Assembly (NCBI GenBank): GCA_022829145.1
Contig: CM040751.1
Coordinates: forward strand, 2,669,364 to 2,733,363
Direction of reading: 5' to 3'
Length of the DNA: 64,000 nucleotides
Origin: Albula goreensis
Taxonomy: Eukaryota; Chordata; Actinopteri; Albuliformes; Albulidae
The notes under the pieces: model-generated
The model's database searches: none
Told to the model about the DNA's origin: nothing
What the model saw: only the letters and a program-made list of their open reading frames with translations
Made by a program: the position numbers and the translations under genes
Shown here: piece by piece, positions 42,532-53,621 of the stretch
Position numbering within the stretch: the stretch's first letter is position 1
Layout: every line of letters starts with the position of its first letter

Positions 42532-44638
42532 ACATCGCTCCCCTGCGCTAATAGTGCTTTGGTTGTGTTGGGCAGGCTGGGTCCCGGTCCAGGCTTCTGG
42601 AGAATGTTTTGAATCTGGAGGAACTCTCTCCTGTGGAGACAGAGTCCCTGGAGGTGAGAATCCATAAGTGACACAGACATCTATCAAACACAAGTCTCAC
42701 CCAGATAGTGCAACTCTCCCATTACACAAACTCACATAATGTTAATGAACAAACCTGAGAGAGCTTTACGTAAACGTACCTTGTATACCGTCAATTTATA
42801 TTGCTAACGTAGTCACTGTGCCATTATCCCCACTTCTCTTTCTCTCTTTCAGAACAAGGTTTCCATAAAGGCAGAGAAAGAAGGGAAGGTAAAAGCCAGA
42901 GAAACAGAGGATGAGGAAAAGGAAGAGGAACGGAGGAAGAGGGCAGAGGCAGCTGAAAGGTATGTCCGACCCCCTGGCTTTCCGTAACGCATCCTGGAAA
43001 ACAGCCCGTTGCATCAAGGAAATTCCCTGCAAAATTCCTAAAGAGTGTAAAGATGGGATACCTACGTTTGATCAAGCAGTCAGACTGGCATTTGCACACA
43101 GTTATGGTGCACAGCACTACATGCCTCCAAAGTAGTAAGCAAAAACAATAGCAGTAGTTGCATTTACATAAACAAGAAAGTAATCGTTACATGAGGCACA
43201 GAACAAGTAGTGTAGCCTGATGTTTGGTTTTGAGTGTGGCCTTAGCCAGCCATAGCCAGAAATGGGTCTCCAACATCTGATCTCAGCAGTCATGGTTTGC
43301 CTTTAGGACAAGAGTCTCTAGAGCAAAAGAGTTAGAAAAGACTACGATTCCCAGTGTGCTGATGTCTGTGGTTAAACTGTATATTTCCTGCAATATGAAT
43401 GCAGCCTGCTTACACCGTCCATCTCTGTCCTCAGGCGCCTTCTCAAGGCAGGCAGGGAAGAGCCAGCCAATCAGAGGCTTTCACTGAGCCAGGGCAGGAA
43501 ATCCCTGGACAGTTCACACTCAGAGTCCTTTGCAGAGGACCCGCCCTCTGCAGAAGCCCCGCCCCTCGCAGAGGTCCCGCCCCTCAAAGAGAGGCTGACT
43601 CCGAGCTCCACTAAGGGGGCCGGTTTCAGTCAGCTGGAGGAAGACACTGAGAGAGAGGAGGCGGAGGAGAGAGAGAGGCTCCTGCAGGAGAGGCGGGAGA
43701 GGTTACAGCGCCTCCGTGAGGAGCTGAGCAAGGAAGGCAGAGAGGAGGAGCAGAGGATAAAGGGAGAGAATGAGGAGAGAATCAGGTGGGTACAGCACAC
43801 ACACTGTGCGCTTTGCTGTGTGAGTAGAGTGACTGAAGCTGTGTACTGTGCTGTACTCTGCTGTGTGAGTAGAGTGACTGAAGCTGTGCGCTGTGCTGTA
43901 CTCTGCTGTGTGAGTATAGTGACTGAAGCGGTGCGCTGTGCTGTACTCTGCTGTGTGAGTATAGTGACTGAAGCGGTGCGCTGTGCTGTACTCTGCTGTG
44001 TGAGTATAGTGACTGAAGCTGTGCGCTGTGCTGTACTCTGCTGTGTGAGTAGAGTGACTGAAGCGGTGCGCTGTGCTGTACTCTGCTGTGTGAGTAGAGT
44101 GACTGAAGCTGTGCGCTGTGCTGTACTCTGCTGTGTGAGTAGAGTGACTGAAGCTGTGCGCTGTGCTGTACTCTGCTGTGTGAGTAGAGTGACTGAAGCT
44201 GTGTACTGTGCTGTACTCTGCTGTGTGAGTAGAGTGACTGAAGCTGTGCGCTGTGCTGTACTCTGCTGTGTGAGTAGAGTGACTGAAGCTGTGCACTGTG
44301 CTGTACTCTGCTCTTTGGCAGGGCTCTGAGGGAGCGGCTCCAGGCCGAGAGGCAGGAGGAGGAGTCCAGGATGAAGCAGGATGCGGAGCTCAGACTGCAG
44401 GAGCTGCAGGAGTCCGTGCTGAGAGAGAAGGAGAGCCAGCAACGCACACTCAGGTCTCTCACACTCACCCTGCACTGAACCGCTGTCCTAAGAATGACCT
44501 CTGCTTTACCAAACTGACTTCAAGTGTTTCCGAATTTAGAGATGGGCTGAGAGCATCTGGTGTGTGTGTGAGGATGTGTATGTGTGTTTGACTGTGTGCA
44601 TCAGGAGAGAGAGGGACAGTTGGAGGCCCTGAGAGGAG

Positions 44639-44703
<65 letters not shown>

Positions 44704-45704
44704 CTCTGTCTCTGGCCTGCCCAGGGAGGAGGCAGCGGCCAGCCTGCAGGAGCTGAGGGAGGCCGCTGAGGAGGAGCGAAAGGCAGAGAGGCAGCGACTG
44801 CAGGAGGTGAGGAAGCAGGAGGTGCAGAGGCTGCAGCAGGAGGCGGCGGAGGAGCTGCAGGCAGAGCGACTGCGGCTGCAGCAGGACAGAGAGGAGCGAC
44901 TGGAGGCCCTGAGAGAGGTGTGTGTGTGTGCATGTGTGCGTTTGTGAGTGATAGACCTTTTCAATCTTAAGCAGTTACGTGCACCCCAAAACATATTTCT
45001 GCTTTTCATATTAATGTTGGTTATATACATGCTAGATGCCTTTTATGTATGCTTGCCTGTTTCTGCACTGTATACCATGTTTTCACCTCCGCTAGATGTA
45101 CCTGCACACCACATCAGGTATACATACCTGCACTAGCTGTACCTGCACACCACACCAGGTACACACACCTGCACTAGCTGTACCTGCACACCACACCAGG
45201 TTCACACACCTGCATAGCTGGGCCTGCATTCTTTCCTTGCAGAGGCCGGGAAGTCAGAGCCTGAGGGAGGCAAGGAGCCCACGGCAGGAGCAGCACCTGG
45301 TCGAATACCATAGAGAGGTGAGAGCCGCCTGGCAGTCCCTCTCTGCCGCCCTCTGCCTGTGAACGGCCGTCACAACACTTCAAATCTCAATCGATGCCAT
45401 GTGTCTGTAACACTGAGCGTGCTCACTGCCTGAGCTCTTCTCCTCTGTGTGCTTCTACCTCTGCCCGCGGGACGCAGCTGGGAGACATGCTGCAGGAGGT
45501 GAGGGAGGAAGTGCAGCGAGAGCACAACAGGAAGCTGGAGCAGCTGAGAGCAGAGCATCGCTGCGAGCTGGAGTCTATTCGAGAGAAGCATCTGGAGGAG
45601 GTGGGCTCTGCATCCATGACCGTATCGTACTGTATCTATTACGAGAACGTACTGTATCTGCTTCCATATGATACAAGAATGACAAAGGGCTGTCCGTATA
45701 TGTG

Positions 45705-45736
<32 letters not shown>

Positions 45737-46627
45737 CGCACGCTGCAGGAGGCCCTGCAGAGGGAGAGGTTGCTGGCCGTAATGCAGGAGGAGAGGGAGC
45801 GACTCCTGCTCTCTCACAGCTCTCAGCTGGATGAGTTACGCACACAGCTGGACTCGCGCCTGCAGGAGATCAGAAAAGCACACGCACACAAGGCAAGGGC
45901 ATGCACACACACACATCCTCTTTCACACAAACACACACATACACACACACATACATGCACTCATGCACATACACACACACACATTCTCTTTCACACATAT
46001 ATGCACACACATGCACTCATGCACATACATACACACACACACAATATAGCTTATTCATAGTTGTTAAATATGGACAGTAAGACATTGATTGGCAATAAGA
46101 CCCTACTCTGTCTTTCAGGAGAATGAGCTACAGGAACTGGGACAGCAGTTGGAGCTCAGGGCTAAGGATCTGAAGTCCCAGAATGCAGTTCTGCAGGCTC
46201 AGGTACATCTGCACTGTGACACATTACCACAGAATGGGGCATCTGTAACGGTTTGTCTGGCTGTGGCCGAACCTCTGTGTCTCAACCGTCCTTTTCTTCT
46301 GCTGAAGGCAGAGGACCTGAGGAAGAGGAGGAAACAGCTTGGGGATGAAGAGGGAGAGGTGGAGAGAGGAATGGAGGTCAGGGTGCACAGCATGCCTTCG
46401 TATTCACCTTCATCATAATCACCATTTTCTCCTCATCTTACACAAGACTGTCTCTCCGACAGATGTTAGAAACTAAAGCTACAGCTGACAGGAATATCAA
46501 AAATAGCTTGAAAGCTTCTCCCCATACATGAATTAAGCATTGCTCGGTTTCACCTGGCTGTTAAAATGTGTGTCTCTCTGGTTCTGTGCACTGCGGAGGG
46601 TGGTGTACTTCGTTGGTAACAGAGCTC

Positions 46628-46692
<65 letters not shown>

Positions 46693-49600
46693 CTGCAGGC
46701 TCTGCCCCGTGTCATAGAGGAGAGAGACGCGCTGCGCGAGGAGGTCGAGAGAGCGAGGGAGGAAAGAGACCGGGTGAAGGAGGAGAGCCAGAGGCTGAAG
46801 GAGAGGAACGACCGTCTGGAGAGCAAAGTGGAGCTGCTGCAGGAGCGCTGTGACCAGCTGGGCCGCAGGGTCAGGTCTGTGCCTGGAACATCACCGCTTT
46901 GTGCTACACTGCACACTACACTACACCATGTATATATCACAGTGTACCTCACACACTACACTCCACTACATGTATACCACACTGCACTTCATATACCAAT
47001 TTCAAACGGAAAATGACTCGATGCTGAAATACCAGGTTTGTCCACTAGATGGTGCCAGTCCTCTTAACAGTGTTACAGCTATGCCAATGTAATTATGTTT
47101 TTTTCTGTCTTGAGAAACATGACAGATGGTCAGCAGGATGGTAGGGTGGCAGGGAGACCAGGTGTGATGTTTGTGTTTTACCAACTCACAGCAAAATACC
47201 CACCATCTGATTAGCAACCCTGGGATGGCAGTATGAAATCATATTTTATTAAAATACTTTTTGAGCATGAGTATCCTTTGATTGTAAAAAATATACTCAA
47301 TTTTATTCACAGTGGTCAACAGTGGTTTGAGAAATTAATGGTAGAAGATGAGATTGTTAAGTAATAGACAATTGATATAATGTGCTGTTTAGATAAATAC
47401 CTAAATTTTGGGTATTTGAGGGTTGACTGGAAGTCATTGGTTGTTGTTTTGGATTCTCCTCATCCTTACTACTAGTAGGACCAAATATGATCTAAATCTG
47501 AGTCATCATTTTGAAAATATGAAGATTTGAGGAAAACACATTTAGCCAAGATGGCCTCTTGTGCCCCAATTGATTGTTTTGCAACTAATCAAAACTTAAA
47601 TAAAAATGTTCTAATATCTTTGAAATCATTACATACCATCTGGAAAAGTGTCACAGATCTGTGATGGGTGGTGTACAGCCCAGACGATTTCAAATGGAAT
47701 GACCCTGTTTTAAAATATGTGTTTCTGTGATATAAAATGTCAGAGATTATGACATAAGTTGGCAGCATTCAGGCTGTAATGGGTCATATGTTTATGTGTA
47801 TCAGACTGTGCCTGTGTGTTTAGGCCTCTGGTTTGCCCTTGCCTTCATCGCAGTGATTTGGAGCTGGAAGACAGAAAGAGACAGTCCTCTGCCAGGCAGC
47901 TGGGAGGTGAGAGGAGAGGGAGAGAGAGGAAGGAGAGAGAGGCAGAGACGGTGCCCCCCACTGGCCGGGATGAGGCCCTGCAAGTGGAGGATCTGGAACC
48001 CCCGCCGGCCCCGTCCCCAGCCTTGCTGTCCCGGGATAGTGACAGCAGCATGGAAGAGTATGTCACTGCGTGTGCCTGTGTTAATGTATGTCTGTATGCT
48101 GTGTGTGTGTGTGTGTGTGTGCTGCTCTGTGCTGACTCTCTGCACTCCCTGCTCTCTCCAGGGTGAGGCAGTATATCTCCTCAGAGGGTGTGTCTCTTCA
48201 GAAGGCTCGGCGCTTCCTGGAAAGACAGAGCGGCAATCTGACCGAGAGACAGGCAGCGCTGCGGGCAGCCCGTACCAGCTGGGCTCAGGACCCCAGCAGG
48301 GAGCTGCCCACTCAGGACCTGTTCAGGAACCTCCAGCAGGTAACCTGTCCTGGCCGCATGTTGCCGCACCATCCTGTAAACGTCTCTGTCCTCCTTCTGT
48401 AAAACGCTATAAAAGCAACTCAGCAATTAAACTGTTAGCATGTTCGCTACAGTCTACATTCTTCTGTTCCCAAAAGGGTAATATAAAGAATCTCATAACA
48501 TATTTCATTTCCATTGAAGGAAAGCATGTTTAATCTGCCACCATGCACATTCCGGTCACTGCCTAGCGTGTTAGGGTGGCTAGCCTGTGTTTGGATGGTA
48601 GTTTGTTTTAATTGTTCTCTCTCTGTCTCAGGAGGCCAGCCACCTGGAGCAGCTGAGTGTCACAGTGCAGCGCGGTCAGTCTCTACTGCGCCGGAAAGAA
48701 CAGAGACTCAACCAGCTAGAGAACTCGCTGCTTGAAGAGGTGCCCCTCACATTAAACACACTCAAAAACCTACTCGGTACCATTCAACACCCTATCCAAC
48801 CTCCTGCTCAACACAGAATATACTCAGTACCGCTCAACACCCTACCCGACCTGTTCGTCCACAAATTTTAGCATTTTATATCCTGGACATAACCACAGAC
48901 AAGGCATGTAGGGATTTGTATGCCAAAAATTTCTCTTTGGTGTATATGCTGGGTTTTTCAACCAGATACACATAGATGAAAAGCTGGGCCATTTAGTAGT
49001 TAGAGGTTATTGACCCACAGAGGGAAGGGGGGCCAAATGGTTGCAACTTTGCTTTATGTTGCACAGCGTAAGAGTTGAAAGGGTTTTTTTTTTTTTTTTT
49101 TTTTTTTTGCTCATGGGTCCCCAGGTTGTGGAAATTGAAATTAATTTTATCGTAGTTTGAGCCACTGTCCTGATGAGTCAACAGTATTTTGTTTTTGGAT
49201 TTGTTAGCTGGCACTGAAAACCGCGGTCTCGGCTGTTGGCGTTCAGTGTGCTTCTGCACGCAGCTTTGTAACCACTGGGGGAAGCTCAGCGCGCAGTCGA
49301 GTCCGATCAGTACTGCTCAGCCTAATTATGTTTCAGCTTTGAACCTATCCTTGCATCCATAGCTAACATTAGGTAGTTTAGCTGTAAAACACCAAGCTCT
49401 GGATAAACTCCACCTTAGCACTCCAAGCAGAGGCACTTACACAGAGATTCTGAATAGGTGTAGCTTTCTCAGACATATAGAGATGAGTACAGAGAAAGAC
49501 AGGCCTTTTTCTCAGAGGTTACAGCTGTGGTTTTCACCACACTTATAATGTCAACACGTTGCAATCGGGAGTATCACCCAGGGAGACCAGACTGACCTGC

Positions 49601-52600
49601 TGTCTGCAGCCCCCGTTCAGTTAGGCACCTGACAGAAAGCTCACAGCCTGGCCAGCTCAGACCCGCAGGATATAAGCAAGACCGATCCCTCAACTGGGTA
49701 GGACAACTTGTTCATTTCTGCAAACTGGTTGGAATGGTTCCCTTTTGCCCTTTTCAAATTCATGTAAATAATCCAGTATGAGAAGATTGGTATCGTAGTA
49801 TTTTGGCACAATTTATGTCTCAGTACAAACATTGGCTGGTATCAGTGCTTGCTCCCAAGGTAGCTATGTTATATCGAGCCACTATATTAGCTACATTACT
49901 AGCTGCGTTTTATTACCGACATTACTGATTGCATTATATTAGCTGCATTACCAGCTACATGATCTACATCAGTGGTTCTTAACCTTGTTGGAGGTACTGA
50001 ACCCCACCAGTTTCATATGCGCATTCACCGAACCCTTCTTGATGGCCAAGCGGGGCGTGTCATCACGAATCATATGAGTCAGGTGTGTGTCTTGACCTCC
50101 GCCGAACCCCTGAGACTGACTCACCGAACCCCTGGGGTTCGATCGAACCCAGGTTAAGAACCAGTGATCTACATGATGGGTGTGTGTGTTGTGGGTGAGT
50201 GTGTGGGGTAGTGTGTGTTGTGTGTGATTGTGTGTTTGTGTATGTATGTGTGTGTGTGTGGGATGTGTATTATGGGTGAGTTTTATGGGTTTGTGTGTTG
50301 TGGGTGAGTGTGTGGGGGTGTGTGTGTTGTGGGTGAGTGTGTGAGTCGTGGGTGTGTGGAGTAGGGTGTGTTGATGGGCAGGGGTGTGATGGGCTTCATG
50401 TCGGTCCCTCCACAGCTCTCAGACGATGACATTGTCAGAGAGGCCCCTGAGAGGAGAGTGACCTTCCAGGAGTCTGATCTCAGCAGCCTGGACGCCCCAG
50501 ACACGGCAGGTGAGCGAGAGAGTGAGAGAGCTGAGCTCTGCTCCACAGTGACAGGAGAGTGAGAGAGTGAACATGTGCGGACATGCTGAAATGAACTCTG
50601 GGACACAGTAAGCGCGATGAGTTCATGGTTTGCCAACGTGTACATCCGAATCAATCTCTCATATCAGATAACTCCACATGTATTAAGTTTTGTTTTCTGC
50701 ACGTCTATATTGCACGTGCCGTGAGAGTGAACATGTTTTCCTGTATGTTTCAGCCTAGAAACGGCCCTCAACAAGGGCAGACTAAGAATATGGCACCGAC
50801 ATCTTTGATCCTGATTAATAAAACATTTTGAACATTTTATTCTAAATTGTATACTTCCCATGAGTGTATTCCCATTAAAGGACACATGTATTGATTTTCT
50901 AACTAAAGTTAAAAGTTCTACAGCTTTAGCTGCAGGGGCAGGCAGCGTAGTGGGAAAATGAAGGTAAAACAGGGAAGACCACAAAGCAGAGAAGTGTGGT
51001 GTTTGAGAGTTTGGGGAAGAACACAAAGCAGAGAAGTGTGGCGTTGGACAGTTGTGCTTACTGTAGACCAGTATTGCAATTGTGTTTCCCATGATGCCTT
51101 TCTGAGTGATGGAGGCTTTGAAATCTCCCCCCCAGGCCCGCCCCCCACGGTGCCAGCCAAGGTGCAGCAGCTGGCCGAGTCTCTGCAGCACATCTCAGGA
51201 CAGCTCAACACCGTCCTGGGGGCCCTGGACAGTCTGGCCCAGAGACAGGCCCCGCCCCTCCCCCTGTACAGCCCCCTGTCCCTGTCCCGCCCCCCCGCCT
51301 CAGCCCCACCCCCCTCCTCCACCTGGGCCTTCCCCGAGCAGCACCCTGCCCCGGGGCCTGGAGGACCCCCTGCCCAGCCGCTGGGGAAAGCTCTTTCCGG
51401 GTGAGTCCGTCCACACGCCCTCAGGGTTACCCAAATCTCAAACGCCTGTATTCAGACAGCATTTGTCCTCAGTTCTTACTCAGAATATTTACAGATGCCA
51501 TTGTATGTAGTTAAAACCAGCAAATTCTTCTAAAACATAGATTGTCATGTTAATTTTGGTGACTGTTGAACTCACCAATACATGTTGGTGAAGGTTAAAC
51601 TGTATGTCTGTATAATTAAGCTGTTTTTCAGAAATGGTAACTTAAGGACACCATATCAGCTGCTCCAGTTTGAAACCAGCAAGTGAACCATTGCAAAATA
51701 GATGCATTTATTTATGATTTAATTTATGGTATCCTTATACCCTAACTTGTAATAATCATAAGCTCCTTCAAGGACATCGGGTGGAAATACGTTGCTTAGA
51801 GTTTTGATCCTGCATTATGGTCCTGCCTAGAAAATGCCTTCTGTGTACAACTGGGACTAAAATATATAAATCTGCTTTAACCTCAGTTCCTCATTTTTAA
51901 ATGAACACAGAAAACACACTCAGAAATTTGAACAAATCCTTATATTTAACTCATTGGCTGTATGTTGATGGCCATGAGTAAACACGGTAAATATCCAGAA
52001 AACTCTGCTAAGCAGTACCTCAGTATATTCATAAATGCATTCTTCTGAACTCTCTGTTTCAAAAAAACATCAACAAAGACTCAGCCGGTGACTGGGCCTG
52101 TAGGCTGCACAGCTGTGCTGCTTAGCTCAAAACATATCGGTTTATTTATTATTTTTTGGTATTAACTTTTTTTTTTTATTGGTTTGAGAGGCCCTGGAGC
52201 TAGGTAATTAGCAATGTGATGACACCTTTCCAAAGAGTGGGCGGAGCTACCATGATAAATGTGTTCTGCTGTAAAAAGCTTTTTTTATTGGTTGAAAAAA
52301 AGTCATTGATTGCCTGGGAATTGTAGTTTTGTCATGACTCTTTAGTCATCCATCACTAATGACAATGCCTGTATGGTCTGTTTAGGGGTAGCACCACAAT
52401 GCTGCTCACTTGTAGTTCCCGTGCAGATGGATGTATTTGATGCAGTTACATATCCGGTAGTCTTGTAGCAGTGCTTTAGTGGCTGTGCTGAGAGTTTCTT
52501 TCCCTGCCTTAGGGGGGACCCTGGAGTCCAGTGCATTTCATTCCAAAGGGAGTCTCTCTGCATACTCTGCCTATACTCCAGCCAGGTGAGAAAGGAAACA

Positions 52601-53293
52601 GTAGCATCTGGGCCCCACAGCGCTGTCATGCTGTTGTCATAACGTTACCTTAATAATGTTGGGAAACGTGCATAATGAAACCGTTAATGACCGTTTTGAA
52701 TGGTGTGTGTGTGTGTGTGTTTGTGCTGTGTATGTGTCTCTCTCCAGCTCAGACCATGTGCGCAGTCTCTGCTCCAAGCAGTCCAGCTCCGTGGAGGTGG
52801 ACGGCCAGCGCCTGCAGGCCCGAATCAATGAGACCAAGAGGTGGCTGGAGACACGCAGGCAGGAGTCCAGCATGTATCCTTGCATTTAGTTTCTGTTATA
52901 TAGTTACACAGCTATACCGTGCATTTTGTCACTGTTATACAGTTACACAGCTAGCCATGCACATTGTGACCACAAACGGGCACAAGAGCTGCTGTTTAAC
53001 GATAGGACCACATCATCACTTATGTGACTCCCTCCCACCTGGTTCAGATCATTAATTCTTTTATAAATATATTTTTCATATGTTTTTTTTTCAGAGACAT
53101 AACTGTGTTGTCTTGTGCTGATCAGGGCAGCAGGACCCTAAATTCACACCCCCTCCCATTTTAATAGTTATTCTTTAACCTTCACTAACCATTCAGACCT
53201 CTCCTCACCCGCTACAGGACGCCCCCCTCCCTGAGTGGACTGCTCCAGCTCAGCCTGGATGAGAATAACCAGATAAAGGTGTTCCATTACTGA
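34480..53293 (+). CDS. cep164: Centrosomal protein of 164 kDa (distal appendage protein)
   Basis: 28 coding exons: 34480-34561, 34929-35040, 35459-35663, 36283-36435, 37160-37255, 38157-38234, 38852-38953, 39673-40847, 41472-41528, 42576-42653, 42853-42959, 43435-43785, 44322-44453, 44725-44917, 45243-45317, 45478-45600, 45749-45892, 46119-46202, 46308-46376, 46699-46874, 47854-48057, 48162-48339, 48632-48739, 50416-50509, 51136-51400, 52513-52585, 52748-52873, 53218-53293. About 1571 codons; human has 1460. Cep164 sits on mother-centriole distal appendages and starts ciliogenesis. Visible parts: WW domain 56-89 (Trp62, Trp84), a lysine tract, a Gly/Leu/Pro-rich segment, a large acidic region, a coiled coil from the 42853 exon to the 46699 exon, and a conserved end ([17 protein letters not shown]). 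Gln11 and Arg93, mutated in human NPHP15, are conserved. Frame discrepancies occur in two exons; one intron is GC-AG. Confidence 0.93.
35325..35457. repeat. 26-bp minisatellite forming the pyrimidine tract of the cep164 WW-exon acceptor
   Basis: About five copies of CACCCCCTACACCCTCTATC(CACCCT) run straight into the acceptor CCACACAG of the exon starting at 35459. Changes in copy number would change the splice-site context of the exon carrying most of the WW domain. Confidence 0.85.
36181..36194 (-). promoter_or_regulatory. CTCF-type motif in cep164 intron
   Basis: GCGCCCCCTGGTGG is the exact reverse complement of the classic vertebrate CTCF core CCACCAGGGGGCGC. It lies about 90 bases upstream of the exon at 36283. 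Confidence 0.55.
36955..37150. repeat. About 62-bp minisatellite ending at a cep164 acceptor
   Basis: Alternating TGTGCTCCAGTGTTCCTCCA and TGTGCTCCAGTAACCCCGCC units. The same words, TGTTCCTCCAG and TGTGCTCCAG, occur at and inside the exon starting at 37160. The array looks seeded from the exon boundary and holds many acceptor-like CTCCAG sites. Confidence 0.85.
37480..38150. repeat. 31/33-bp minisatellite, cep164 intron
   Basis: About 21 copies of GTTAGGTGTGGTGTTGTGTG(TAGAAGGCTGTGT), alternating between 31- and 33-base forms. The array ends at the acceptor TGTGTTACAG of the exon at 38157. Confidence 0.95.
38290..38505. repeat. 45-bp minisatellite, cep164 intron
   Basis: Between four and five copies of GTAGGGCTCACTACAGTATA followed by GCAGGGTGAGGAGCACAGCTG. 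It begins about 60 bases after the exon 38157-38234 donor. Confidence 0.9.
39673..40847 (+). other. cep164: Giant acidic exon of cep164 with frame discrepancies
   Basis: An exon of 1175 bases between GCCGCCGAAG and GAG|GTAGGG. It opens [19 protein letters not shown], continues with a Glu/Gly-rich run, then a Glu-rich tandem repeat. Glu-rich coding moves between frames three times: about 39910-39945 (one base short), about 40118-40127 (one base extra) and 40195-40200 in a G run (one base short). The net change of minus one base agrees with the length being one short of a multiple of three, while both flanking junctions are phase 0. The same region is acidic and low-complexity in human CEP164. 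Confidence 0.75.
40305..40710 (+). repeat. cep164: Coding tandem repeat, 69-bp / 23-residue unit, in cep164
   Basis: Five to six in-frame copies of a unit close to [19 protein letters not shown] followed by RCVK. One copy is shortened to 16 residues and one is altered in the middle. Each copy has a single Cys and a short basic end in an otherwise acidic segment. The reading frame is kept through all copies, which argues for coding constraint. Confidence 0.85.
41570..42460. repeat. 32-bp minisatellite, about 27 copies, cep164 intron
   Basis: The unit is CACACACCTGTGTTCTCTCA followed by TTTACACTGTCC. Copies near the right end are broken up, and a (GT)n tract follows at about 42484-42530. The unit lacks stops, so long Cys/Leu/His-rich frames run through it in all three forward frames. 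They are not genes. Confidence 0.95.
43812..44320. repeat. 45-bp minisatellite, about 11 copies, cep164 intron
   Basis: The unit is CTGTGTGAGTAGAGTGACTG followed by AAGCTGTGCGCTGTGCTGTACT. Each copy carries a GTGAGT donor-like word. Period 45 keeps frames open on both strands. The array ends at the acceptor CTCTTTGGCAG of the exon at 44322. Confidence 0.95.
44642..44702. repeat. (GT)n microsatellite just upstream of a cep164 acceptor
   Basis: About 30 GT units end 22 bases before the exon at 44725. A similar arrangement occurs at 46631-46691 (acceptor at 46698) and about 45700-45738 (acceptor at 45748). Confidence 0.95.
45099..45215. repeat. 41-bp minisatellite, three copies, cep164 intron
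   Basis: Copies of TGTACCTGCACACCACACCA followed by GGTACACACACCTGCACTAGC. Confidence 0.8.
45893..46118 (+). other. cep164: GC-AG intron of cep164
   Basis: The donor reads ACAAG|GCAAGG, the consensus context for non-canonical GC donors, and the acceptor is TCTTTCAG. The join is phase 0 and links AHAHK to [17 protein letters not shown], which matches the coiled coil in human CEP164. No GT donor nearby keeps the frame. The intron contains (AC)n text. Confidence 0.8.
46631..46691. repeat. (GT)n microsatellite, cep164 intron
   Basis: About 30 GT units, ending seven bases before the acceptor AG of the exon at 46699. Confidence 0.95.
46875..47853. other. cep164 intron without recognised content
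   Basis: A 979-base AT-leaning intron. I see no element or gene. Confidence 0.5.
49970..50166. mobile_element. Small hAT-type MITE
   Basis: A 197-bp element. The terminal inverted repeats are CAGTGGTTCTTAACCT and AGGTTAAGAACCAGTG (one mismatch), flanked by a perfect 8-bp duplication ATCTACAT (49962-49969 and 50167-50174). The interior has repeated CCGAACCCCTG words. CAGTGGTTCT ends are typical of hAT/Charlie-like elements. There is no coding capacity. It sits in the cep164 intron before the exon at 50416. Confidence 0.85.
50175..50370. repeat. Degenerate GT-rich repeat
   Basis: Loose copies of TGTGTTGTGGGTGAGTGTGT directly after the hAT element. Confidence 0.75.
51136..51400 (+). other. cep164: Proline-rich cep164 exon with a one-base frame discrepancy
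   Basis: The first part reads [20 protein letters not shown] (like human LRQISSQLSSVLS) and stays in frame to SSTWAF. The end, [17 protein letters not shown] (like human DDFLLEKWRKYFPSG), is one frame over. Only that second frame joins correctly to the next exon, 52513-52585. One extra base, most likely in the C runs between about 51333 and 51353, explains both the protein and the phase. Confidence 0.85.
51401..52512. other. cep164 intron without recognised content
   Basis: A 1.1-kb AT-rich intron with two TTTTTTATTGGTT words near 52170 and 52280. I see no gene or element. Confidence 0.5.
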
Positions 53294-53339
53294 ACGGGGA
53301 GAGAACAGAACAGAAGACTTGAGACCTGACCTCCGTCGT

Positions 53340-53411
<72 letters not shown>
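53340..53411. repeat. (GT)n microsatellite in cep164 3' UTR
   Basis: About 36 GT units beginning some 46 bases after the stop codon. Confidence 0.95.
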
Positions 53412-53412
<1 letters not shown>

Positions 53413-53621
53413 GTGTAGGGAGTGTGCATTACCTGTGCAGTGGGAATGTCCTCAGGTGAATTCAGAGCTCAGCTCTCTGCACAGGGCTGGCAGCTGAGTC
53501 AGGGATAGCTCTGTGTTTGTGCCGTTATCTTCACTGTGCTGACTGGGGCAGGAGTTGGACCTCTCAGTTCTGAATGGATGCCGGTGCACATATTCTCAGC
53601 CATATAAATTAGCAAAAACGT

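Noticed and set aside
41500-42667. Open frames of 335-371 codons in three forward frames
   Set aside because: They are produced by a stop-free 32-bp minisatellite and show no family similarity.
43630-44475. Minus-strand frame of 281 codons and overlapping frames rich in Ser-Thr-Gln-His
   Set aside because: They are shadows of the 45-bp minisatellite and the flanking cep164 exons.
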